Source: Immundisolibacterales bacterium
Lineage (GTDB): Bacteria; Pseudomonadota; Gammaproteobacteria; HK1
Assembly: GCA_026712715.1 (NCBI GenBank)
Contig: JAPOPW010000025.1
Span: 62,001 to 126,000 of the forward strand
Reading direction: 5' to 3'
DNA: 64,000 nt
Shown piece after piece: positions 35,185 to 42,542 of this stretch. Each line of letters starts with the position of its first letter. Within the stretch, counting starts at the first letter, position 1. A program made the position numbers and the translations under genes. The notes below the pieces were generated by a model. That model made no database searches and was not told where the DNA came from. It saw nothing but the letters and a program-made list of their open reading frames with translations.

Positions 35185-35404
35185 TTGTCGGGGCTCCTGT
35201 TGCGGGGTTCCGTGGTTGCAGTCGGCCTTGTCCCCGACCCTAGGCCGCGAACGGGAAAGCTTCGATTGTCGAGATGGCCGCGAGTTTCGGTCACGAGAGT
35301 ACCGAACATCTGCCATTGATGGCAATTTCAGTCACTTGGCGTGCAGACTGTCGTTCTCCGGAGGCCTGTGGGCTCCCGTACGGCTCTCGCGCAACCGGTC
35401 GATC

Positions 35405-35480
35405 GGCTTGCACGAGTTCGCCAAGTACCTGATCATGCGGGGCCTCGATCAGCCCAGTGCGGTGGCCTGGGCAGGCCACG
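35405..35480 (+). pseudogene. Relic of a second dctP in front of dctQ
   Basis: The plus strand encodes GLHEFAKYLIMRGLDQPSAV, which matches GFHKVAKYLIMPGFHQPAAV of the intact DctP; the DNA match is equally clear (CGCCAAGTA, CTGATCATGC, CAGCC). Weak similarity may extend back to about 35370. The rest of 35185-35589 contains no other gene. The relic is in the orientation and place expected for dctP of an ancestral dctPQM operon. Confidence 0.75.
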
Positions 35481-35589
35481 GCGCGCGTTGCGATCGAGAG
35501 CGAACGCCGGGAGCGTCCCGACCGGGGCGACCACGGTCGACCGGTGGAGGGAAGAAAGCACTGAACAAGCACGAGAGCGGTACCGGCTG

Positions 35590-36129
35590 ATGTGGACGGT
35601 CATTCGCGCCATTGAGTGGTTTTCCAAGGTCTTCGGGTATATCGGCGCCTGGATCATCGCCCCCCTCATCGTCAGCATGGTCTGGGAGGTGATCTCGCGA
35701 AGGTTCTTCGACGCGCCGACCATCTGGGCCTACGAGATGTCGTACATGCTGATGGGCACGAGTTTCCTGTTCGGCCTTGCCTTTACGCTGCAGATGCGCC
35801 GGCACGTGCGAGTCGATTTCCTCTACGATCACGTCAGCCTGAAGAAGCAGTCGATGATCGACCTGGTCGGCTTCGCCATTCTGGTGCTGCCGGCGATGCT
35901 GCTGCTGCTGGGCGGCCTCTGGGACTTCCTGGCCTACGCCTACGAGCGTGACCTGCGTTCGGGCCAGTCGGCCTGGAACCCGGTGGTCTGGCCCTTCCGG
36001 GCCGGCTTCGTCATCGCCTTTGCCCTGTTGCTGCTTCAGACCATCTCCGAGATCCTGAAGTGCATTCTCGTCCTGATGGGTCACCACGTGCCTCGGCCAG
36101 CGGAATCGGACACGCTGGCGCTGCATTGA
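35590..36129 (+). CDS. dctQ: TRAP transporter small permease DctQ
   Basis: The protein has 179 residues from ATG 35590. Four hydrophobic segments are visible (about residues 17-35, 50-68, 90-110 and 132-155). VWEVISRRFF and WAYEMSYMLMGTSFLFGLAFTL are the standard DctQ motifs, and MRRHVRVDFLYD follows. It joins DctM in the inner membrane, 20 bp upstream of that gene. Confidence 0.93.
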   Translation: MWTVIRAIEWFSKVFGYIGAWIIAPLIVSMVWEVISRRFFDAPTIWAYEMSYMLMGTSFLFGLAFTLQMRRHVRVDFLYDHVSLKKQSMIDLVGFAILVLPAMLLLLGGLWDFLAYAYERDLRSGQSAWNPVVWPFRAGFVIAFALLLLQTISEILKCILVLMGHHVPRPAESDTLALH

Positions 36130-36149
36130 CGAGGCGCTGAGGCTCGAGC

Positions 36150-37475
36150 ATGGGAATCCCGCTCGCCGCATGGATGTTCCCGGTCCTGTTGTTCTGCATC
36201 TTCATGGGCTTTCCGGTCGGCTTCTCGCTCATGGGAACGGCTCTTGTCTTCGGCCTCATCAGCTATCCGCCCGAACCGCTGGCGCATCTTCTGACCTCCA
36301 AGGTGCAGGACGCCGCCAGCAGCTCGGTGCTGGCGGCGGTGCCGCTCTTCGTCTTCATGGGCGCGATGATGGAGCGCTCGGGCATCGCCGAACGCCTCTT
36401 CGAAGTCATTCACCTCTGGACCCGGCGGCTGCCGGGCGGCCTCGCGGTCGGCACCGTGCTGATGTGCGTGGTCTTCGCCGCCGCGAGCGGCGTCATCGGC
36501 GCCACCGAGTCGGTGGTCGGTCTGCTGGCCATTCCGGTGATGCTGAAGTATGCATACGACAAGGGACTGATTTCGGGCACGATCTGCGCCGGCGGCTCGC
36601 TCGGCACCATCATCCCGCCCTCCGTCGTCGTCGTGATCCTCGGGCCGGTGGCCGATGTCGACGTCGGCAGCCTCTTTGTCGGCATGCTGTTTCCGGGGCT
36701 GATCCTGGCCGGGCTCTACATCATCTACATCCTGATCCTGTGCACGATCGCGCCGAGGTACGGGCCGAGCCTGCCGCCGGACGAGGACGAGCCCTCGCTG
36801 ATCCAGAAGCTCGTCATATCGGCCCGGGCGCTGCTGCCACCGATCTTCCTGATCGCCGCCGTCCTCGGCTCGATCATCGCCGGCTGGGCAACGCCGACCG
36901 AGGCCGCGGCCATGGGGGCCGCCGGCTCGATCATCCTGACGGTGGTCTATCGGACCTTCACCTTCTCGGTGCTGTCGCAAGCCTTCGTCAAGACCATCCT
37001 GGTCACCTCGATGATCCTGATGATCCTCCTGGGCGGGACCATGTTCGCCGGCGTCTTCGTCGCCTCGGGCGGCATGTCGATGATTCAAGACGCGCTTCAG
37101 GGTATCGGCTTGACGGCCTGGCCGACCCTGCTGCTGATCCTGTTCCTGGCCTTCATGGCCGGCTTCGTCCTGGAACTGGTCTCGATCATCCTGATCTTCA
37201 TCCCGATCGTGATTCCGGTGATACAGCAGCTCGGCTTCGACGTGATCTGGTTCTGCATCCTGTTCCTCATCGTGATCCAGACCAGCTATCTGCCCCCGCC
37301 GATGGCGCCGGCAATCTTCTACCTGAGGGGCATCAGTCCGCCGGAGATCACGATTCACGACATGTACCGCGGCGTGATTCCGTTCATCGGTCTTCAGTTC
37401 ATCGCGCTCGCCCTGGTCATGCTGTTCCCGCAGTTGGCGCTCTGGCTGCCGGACCAGCTCCTGGGCTTCAAGTAG
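36150..37475 (+). CDS. dctM: TRAP transporter large permease DctM
   Basis: The protein has 441 residues and about 12 membrane segments. Typical DctM features are FLFCIFMGFPVGFSL-like TM1, VPLFVFMGAMMERSG, FAAASGVIGATESVVG, GGSLGTIIPPSVVVVI and WATPTEAAAMGAAGS. Together with DctQ and a DctP it imports a carboxylate using a sodium or proton gradient. The substrate is inferred from the neighbouring C5 operon. Confidence 0.95.
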   Translation: MGIPLAAWMFPVLLFCIFMGFPVGFSLMGTALVFGLISYPPEPLAHLLTSKVQDAASSSVLAAVPLFVFMGAMMERSGIAERLFEVIHLWTRRLPGGLAVGTVLMCVVFAAASGVIGATESVVGLLAIPVMLKYAYDKGLISGTICAGGSLGTIIPPSVVVVILGPVADVDVGSLFVGMLFPGLILAGLYIIYILILCTIAPRYGPSLPPDEDEPSLIQKLVISARALLPPIFLIAAVLGSIIAGWATPTEAAAMGAAGSIILTVVYRTFTFSVLSQAFVKTILVTSMILMILLGGTMFAGVFVASGGMSMIQDALQGIGLTAWPTLLLILFLAFMAGFVLELVSIILIFIPIVIPVIQQLGFDVIWFCILFLIVIQTSYLPPPMAPAIFYLRGISPPEITIHDMYRGVIPFIGLQFIALALVMLFPQLALWLPDQLLGFK

Positions 37476-37526
37476 TCCGCGGCGGGGAGGCGCATGCTTC
37501 CGCCTCTGCGCTGCACGACCCCCGGG

Positions 37527-37546
37527 CCCCGGCTCGGGGGCCGGGG
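37527..37546. terminator. GC-rich hairpin between dctM and a convergent SDR
   Basis: CCCCGGC (37527-37533) pairs with GCCGGGG (37540-37546) around TCGGGG. It lies between convergent stops and could end both transcripts; no T-run is present. Confidence 0.4.
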
Positions 37547-37579
37547 CGACGAGGGGAGAACGCAGAGAACCTTGGCTCC

Positions 37580-38359
37580 CTAAGCCGTCGCACCGCCGTC
37601 GACCGGCAGCGCCGCGCCGGTGATGAAGGAGGCCTCGTCGGACAGGAGGAACAGCGCGGCGTTGGCGATTTCGTCCGGGGCGGCGGCTCGGCCCATCGGC
37701 ACGCTCGAGACGCGGGTGCGGATCAGCTCCTCCTTGTCCATTCCGGCGGTGCGCTGCTGGTCCGGCCGGGCGACGAACACCCGCAGCATCGGTGTGTCGA
37801 CCGCCCCGGGGCAGACCACGTTGACCCGGATGCCGTCCTTGACCACGCGCTTGGCCAGCGACTTGGCGAAGCCGATCACGCCGAACTTCACCGCCGAATA
37901 GACCGGGCTGTTCGGCGAGCCGACGAGGCCGGAGACCGACGCGGTGTAGAGCAGCGACCCGCCGCCGCGCATCCGCATCTCCGGGAGCGCGGCCTGCGCG
38001 GTCAAGAGCTGGGTGCGAAGATTGAGGCCGACGGCGATGTCGAACTCCTTCATCTCCAGCCCCTCGAACGCCGCCGGGCCGGGGTGACCGACATGGTCCC
38101 AGACGAAGTCGAGGCCGCCGAAGGCGTTCGCCGTCTCGCGGACGATACGGGCCGAGTCGGCGTCCCGGGTGAGATCGGCGACGATGCCGAGCGCCCGGCC
38201 GCCGGCGGCCTCGATCTCCGATACCGCCGCGGCGACCGCGGCCGCGTCGAGGTCGACGATGCCGACCGCCGCCCCTTCGCGCGCGAACCGCACGGCGCCG
38301 GCCCGGCCCATGCCGGAGCCCGCCGCGGTGACGATGCCGATCTTGCCCTCGAGTCTCAT
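37580..38359 (-). CDS. SDR family oxidoreductase
   Basis: The protein has 259 residues from ATG 38359. VTAAGSGMGRAGA (nucleotide loop), DFVWDHVGHPG in place of the usual NNAG, catalytic TASVSGLVGSPNSPVYSAVK and the terminal FITGAALPVDGG identify a classical SDR. The NNAG position reads DHVG, which is unusual and may alter coenzyme geometry. Substrate is unknown. Confidence 0.9.
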   Translation of the reverse strand: MRLEGKIGIVTAAGSGMGRAGAVRFAREGAAVGIVDLDAAAVAAAVSEIEAAGGRALGIVADLTRDADSARIVRETANAFGGLDFVWDHVGHPGPAAFEGLEMKEFDIAVGLNLRTQLLTAQAALPEMRMRGGGSLLYTASVSGLVGSPNSPVYSAVKFGVIGFAKSLAKRVVKDGIRVNVVCPGAVDTPMLRVFVARPDQQRTAGMDKEELIRTRVSSVPMGRAAAPDEIANAALFLLSDEASFITGAALPVDGGATA

Positions 38360-38437
38360 GAAACTTCTCCCGTTCTCGTTGTCGTGAATCGCCTCGCCGG
38401 CCCGCTCAGCCCCCGGCGCCCGCCACCCGTTCCCGGA

Positions 38438-38896
38438 TCAGCGGCAGTTCCTGCGGTAGCCGTGCCGCGATGCGTTTTCGATCACCGGGTCGAGCAGCGC
38501 AAGGTCGCCCGGGATGATCTGGTTGCCCTGGGGAAACACGGCTCCGGTCACAACCCCGATCTCGCTGCGCACGCGATCGTCCTGGTAGTAGCAGTCGTAC
38601 ACGCGACTCAGCAGGTTCTGAAACGCTTGCGGCTCGTTGGCACTGAACTCGGTCAGTCGCTCGCAGCGTTCGCTGAGCGACAGATCGGGAAAGGCAGGAT
38701 TCAGCTTCCCCAGAATCGATGTCAGGTCGGCGACAAAATCCGCTGCCTGCGTGCTCAGGTAGTGTTTGAAATCCACATCCGCAGCGCTCGGCATGGAGCC
38801 GTCTCGACTCGCCGGAATCAGTGCGTCGAGCAACCCGGCCAACAATGATTGTTGTTGTTCGCTGAGCGGTCGATCGGCGAAAACGGGATCGGGCAT
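38438..38896 (-). CDS. Gluconate 2-dehydrogenase subunit 3-like small subunit
   Basis: The protein has 152 residues from ATG 38896, 17 bp after the GMC stop. LLAGLLDALIPASRDGSMPSAADVDFKH matches the start of gluconate dehydrogenase small subunits, with the usual helical remainder and VFPQGNQIIPGD. Unlike many homologues it has no Tat or Sec signal, suggesting a cytoplasmic or hitchhiking partner. It should form a complex with the GMC flavoprotein encoded just upstream. Confidence 0.8.
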   Translation of the reverse strand: MPDPVFADRPLSEQQQSLLAGLLDALIPASRDGSMPSAADVDFKHYLSTQAADFVADLTSILGKLNPAFPDLSLSERCERLTEFSANEPQAFQNLLSRVYDCYYQDDRVRSEIGVVTGAVFPQGNQIIPGDLALLDPVIENASRHGYRRNCR

Positions 38897-38913
38897 GGCT
38901 GTTTCTCGTTGAT

Positions 38914-40518
38914 TCAGTCGAACAGATTGGCGAGGTTGTTCTTCATCGTGTCGGCGACATACAACGCCAATGCCTGAATCGTACTGGTCGGATTCACGGC
39001 GCCGCCGGTGACGAAGATACTGCCGTCGACGACAAACAGGTTTCTGACGTCGTGGCTGCGGCCCCAACGATTGACCACCGATGTCTCCGGGTCGTCACCC
39101 ATCCGCGCAGTGCCGAGCAGATGCCACCCGGCGAGGGGCTTGGGTCCGTCGCTGATGATGTCCACGGCGCCGGCCGCACGCAACGCTTCCTCTGCGCGTG
39201 CCATCCCGTGGGCGATCAGCTTCCGGCTGTTTTCGCTGTATCGATAGGTGATCCTGGGCGCCGGGATGCCGTCGGAGTCGGTCAGCGCGGGGTCCAGGGT
39301 GACCGTGTTGTGCTCCTCCGGCAGGTCTTCGCCGATGATGCCGATGGCTGCGACGTGATCGAAACGTTGCCGGAATGCATCGTGATGGTCAGGGCCCCAG
39401 GGAATCGTGCCATTGACATAGCCGGTCATCGCCGTGTTCAACGGCCCGGGACCACGGTTGATCTGCATGGTGTAGCCGCGCACGAAGCCGCGCTCGAGAT
39501 CGGTCTCGTAGAACTCCTTGCTCAGTATGCAGCAGCCCTGCGGCCCCTTGTGGCTGTCGAGCCTTTCCTCGAACCGGCCCTGCACGAGCCCCGCCGGATG
39601 AAACATGAGATTCCTGCCCACCAGACCGCTCGAATTGGCAAGGCCGTCGGGAAACCGGCTGGAGGTGGAATTCAGCAGGAGGCGCGGCGTGCCGACGCCG
39701 TTGCAGGCCATGACCACTACTTCGGCGCGCTGGAAGCACTCTTCGCCGTCCGCATTGAAGTAAATCACCCCGTCTGCAAATCCGTCATCGTTCAACGTGA
39801 TTTCCCGCACCCGGCACCGGGTGCGCAGCTCCACGCGGCGCCGGATCGCATCGGGCCAGTAGGTGATGTCGGTGCTGGACTTGGCGCCTTGCGCGCAACC
39901 GGACATGCAGGGGCCCAGGTTCAAGCACCTGTCGCGACCCTCGTAGGGTTGGGAAATGATGGCGCTGTCCGAAGGCCACCAGTGCCACCCGAGCGCATTG
40001 AACCCTCTGGCAACGGTCTCCCCGACCAGTCCCAGCGGGAGCGGCGGCAGCGGGGGTTGCTTTGGCGGACACATCGGATCACCCGACAATCCCGACACCC
40101 CCATCACGCAGTCGTTCTGTGCGAAGTAGGGCTCCAGGGTGTCGTAGTCAATGGGCCAGTCGTCCGCGACGCCATCCAGAGACTTCACCTTGAAATCCGA
40201 AGGGTGCAAACGAGGGAAGTGCGCGGCGTAAAGGATGGTGCTGCCGCCGACGCCGTTGAAATTGACTACGGTTACGTCCGAGTCGCGGTTGTTGATCGGA
40301 TAATCCGTATCCAGCCCGCGGACGTTGGGGTCGATGTTGTACGGTCCGAAGGACTGACTTTCCCAGTTGGCCGCGTTGGACGGGTACTTTGCCGGGTTCA
40401 TCCAGTCGCCCTGTTCGAGGCAGACGATGCGCATGCGCGTGTCCGCCAGACTCCACGCAACCGCCGCCCCCGAAGCACCGGCTCCGATGATCAGCACGTC
40501 TACAACGTCCTCGGCCAT
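38914..40518 (-). CDS. GMC family dehydrogenase, large flavoprotein subunit
   Basis: The protein has 534 residues from ATG 40518. FAD-binding IIGAGASGAAVAWSLA, GVGGSTILYAAHFPR, the Cys-rich CLNLGPCMSGCAQGAKSS (possible iron-sulfur ligands as in FAD-glucose dehydrogenase), and the terminal GWHLLGTARMG with GAVNPTSTIQALAL (active-site His and Asn). Gluconate/sugar dehydrogenases of this class work with a small subunit, found immediately downstream, and normally a cytochrome c, which is missing here. Substrate is unknown. Confidence 0.9.
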   Translation of the reverse strand: MAEDVVDVLIIGAGASGAAVAWSLADTRMRIVCLEQGDWMNPAKYPSNAANWESQSFGPYNIDPNVRGLDTDYPINNRDSDVTVVNFNGVGGSTILYAAHFPRLHPSDFKVKSLDGVADDWPIDYDTLEPYFAQNDCVMGVSGLSGDPMCPPKQPPLPPLPLGLVGETVARGFNALGWHWWPSDSAIISQPYEGRDRCLNLGPCMSGCAQGAKSSTDITYWPDAIRRRVELRTRCRVREITLNDDGFADGVIYFNADGEECFQRAEVVVMACNGVGTPRLLLNSTSSRFPDGLANSSGLVGRNLMFHPAGLVQGRFEERLDSHKGPQGCCILSKEFYETDLERGFVRGYTMQINRGPGPLNTAMTGYVNGTIPWGPDHHDAFRQRFDHVAAIGIIGEDLPEEHNTVTLDPALTDSDGIPAPRITYRYSENSRKLIAHGMARAEEALRAAGAVDIISDGPKPLAGWHLLGTARMGDDPETSVVNRWGRSHDVRNLFVVDGSIFVTGGAVNPTSTIQALALYVADTMKNNLANLFD

Positions 40519-40844
40519 GGTCTCCCCCAGAACGATTTGGCTCAGTTTATCCGGACCTTCCCGGCGTGCCGCAGCGAAGATCGCCGCCCGAATGGTGATG
40601 AAATAGATGAATTATTGCGGATAAAAGTCTGTACCGCATAGCGTTTTCTTGGTAAAGATCCCCACCCGGATCGTCGAATGGGCGACGAGCGTGCCGGATC
40701 GTGGGATACGACAGTCGAAATCGAGCACGATGCCCGGGAATTCGTGCCGGTGTCCCCACCGTCCGTCTCCGTACCGGCCTTGCAGTACACGCTCCCAACG
40801 CGAGGTTCCAGGCTCGAATCGCGCCTGAGCCGCCGGTGCGAGGG
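40519..40844. other. 326-bp interval without a gene
   Basis: It contains an AT-rich patch (about 40597-40650) just before the GMC start that probably holds its promoter, then GC-rich DNA reading toward the exonuclease-like gene. Open frames here have no recognisable content. Confidence 0.4.
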
Positions 40845-42056
40845 TCACCGGGACGCGACGGGAAGGGCGACGTCGACCCAGACGAGGCGGTGGTCGGAGG
40901 CGTCGAGGAGCGCAGATCCCGGCTCGCCCTCCTCGGGCCAGTACACCCCGGCGTCCGTGATTGCGAGACCCGCCGAGGGCAGCACGTAGTCGACCCTGAG
41001 GTTGCCGGGCGCGCGGTCGCGAAAGTCGGCGGTGTCGAAGCGCGCCGCGCCGCGGTGGCGGACGTTCGCCTTGCCCTGGGCCAACGCGGCGGCGGCGGCG
41101 CCCTCGCTCTCCGGCGTCACGGAGGCGTTGACCAGGGGATGCCCGGTGAGCTGGCGCGCCGCCCCCGGCACCGATTCCCCGTCCACCGGATCGGCGTTGA
41201 GATCGCCTGCAATGACGAAGTGCGCGCCGGAAGGGAGCCCGCCCGCCCGGCCCTCGTCGTCGCGCAGGTAGTCCGCCGCTTCGATGTAGTCCTTCCAGAA
41301 ACGGATCTCGTCGGCATTGCGCAGGCCGTTCCGGTCCTCGGGACCATCGAAGACGGGTGGCGTGGGGTGGCTCGCGAGCAGATGGACGACCTCGCCGTCG
41401 ATGCGAATCGGGACATCCCAGTGGCTCTTGGAGGAGAGGCGGAGGATCGCGAGCGCGTCCTCGGAGTAGAAGGACGAACCGTCGGCGCGGACCGGGAGCC
41501 GCGCTCGGGGCAGGTCCTTCCACCGGAAGGTGCGGAAGGTCCGAACGGCGCCCGAATCGATCGCGTGCTTCGACAGGACGACCATCCCGTACTGCCCTTC
41601 GAAGGTCCCGAATCCGTGCGAGTCCCGCGCGCGCTCGAACGTTCCGGCCACCTTGCCGACAATTCCGTCGCCGTCGAGGTCGAGCCCGGTAGCAAGGCCG
41701 GTGTTCGAAGGCGCGATGAAGCTGAACGGGTAGGCGCCACCGAGGTAGCTCGCGACGAAGCTTCGATCGTTGCCCGGCCCGTAGTCGAACTCGTTCACCA
41801 GGATGACGTCGGGGTCCACGGTGCGGACGATGGCCGCCACCTTCGCGATCTGCGGGTCCGTGCCGCTCGCGAGCGCGGCCGCGAGCTCGCCCCCGGCGCC
41901 GCGATGCATGGAGGCGTTGAACGTGGCGAAGCGCACGCTCCCCGCAGCCGCATCACCGGCGGCAAGGACGAGGCCGATGGCGGCAAGGACGAGCCCGGCA
42001 ACCGGGAAGCGCACGCGGTTCATCTGGTTCCCGGGGAGGGCATCACGTTTCCGCAT
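40845..42056 (-). CDS. Secreted endonuclease/exonuclease/phosphatase family protein
   Basis: The protein has 403 residues from ATG 42056 after AGAGGA; ATG 42023 is an alternative, and the frame upstream of 42056 is spurious. A signal peptide (PVAGLVLAAIGLVLAAGDAAA) is visible. EEP-fold catalytic blocks follow in order: RFATFNASM, VILVNEFDYG, GMVVLSKHAI, HLLASHPTPP, VIAGDLNADP and the terminal SDHRLVW. It should be a Mg-dependent phosphodiesterase or nuclease in the periplasm or outside. It is divergent from the autotransporter, sharing the 486-bp region between them. Confidence 0.92.
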   Translation of the reverse strand: MRKRDALPGNQMNRVRFPVAGLVLAAIGLVLAAGDAAAGSVRFATFNASMHRGAGGELAAALASGTDPQIAKVAAIVRTVDPDVILVNEFDYGPGNDRSFVASYLGGAYPFSFIAPSNTGLATGLDLDGDGIVGKVAGTFERARDSHGFGTFEGQYGMVVLSKHAIDSGAVRTFRTFRWKDLPRARLPVRADGSSFYSEDALAILRLSSKSHWDVPIRIDGEVVHLLASHPTPPVFDGPEDRNGLRNADEIRFWKDYIEAADYLRDDEGRAGGLPSGAHFVIAGDLNADPVDGESVPGAARQLTGHPLVNASVTPESEGAAAAALAQGKANVRHRGAARFDTADFRDRAPGNLRVDYVLPSAGLAITDAGVYWPEEGEPGSALLDASDHRLVWVDVALPVASR

Positions 42057-42542
42057 CTCACGGGTCCTCTCGATTCCCAGCGCAGTTGCCGGCCTGCGGC
42101 GGCGGAGCGGGGTGACTTGGGACGCTGGTGCAGCCGACGCAGGATTGTAGGGGCGAATCCCGCCACCCATGCGCCCGTTCCGGGAAGCGTTCCCGGCGCC
42201 GGGGGCGGGTGCCGGGCAACGGGTCACGGTCGCGAACATCTCTGGTTTTGACAGCGTGATGTGCGCCCACTTGCAGGACCAATTTATGGGACTCTTTTTC
42301 TTGTAGGAACATGGGTTCTTATGTGTAGACCGGCTCCCTTTTTGTGTAGTCAATTTCCCTTTCTTCACTAGTGTCGGAACCGATTGGTCAAACTACAAAA
42401 TTATGCGGCCATTTTCCATTGCCGCAGATTCTGATCCGTGCATAAATCGCCGGTGCAGATGGCACATCCGCAGCCTCCGGGACGCACTTCCGCGGCAAGC
42501 GAGGCTGGCGGCATCTCGTTCAAGGAGAATCGGAGGAACGTC
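42057..42542. other. 486-bp divergent regulatory region, AT-rich centre
   Basis: The stretch 42240-42420 is strikingly AT-richer than its surroundings and lies between the EEP-family gene and the autotransporter. It must carry the autotransporter promoter. TTGACA occurs at 42248-42253 but no good -10 is spaced from it. No gene was recognised; the frame open through it belongs to shadows. Confidence 0.5.
42301..42349 (+). promoter_or_regulatory. Three phased TGTAG boxes upstream of the autotransporter
   Basis: TTGTAG (42301), GTGTAG (42323) and GTGTAG (42344) recur every 21-22 bp, two helical turns. The last two are each followed by a CCCTTT run. This spacing suits cooperative binding of a regulator on one face of the DNA. 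Confidence 0.4.

Noticed and set aside
40612-40844. Minus-strand open frames between the GMC gene and the EEP-family gene
   Set aside because: No recognisable domain, no ribosome site and overlapping frames of equal quality.
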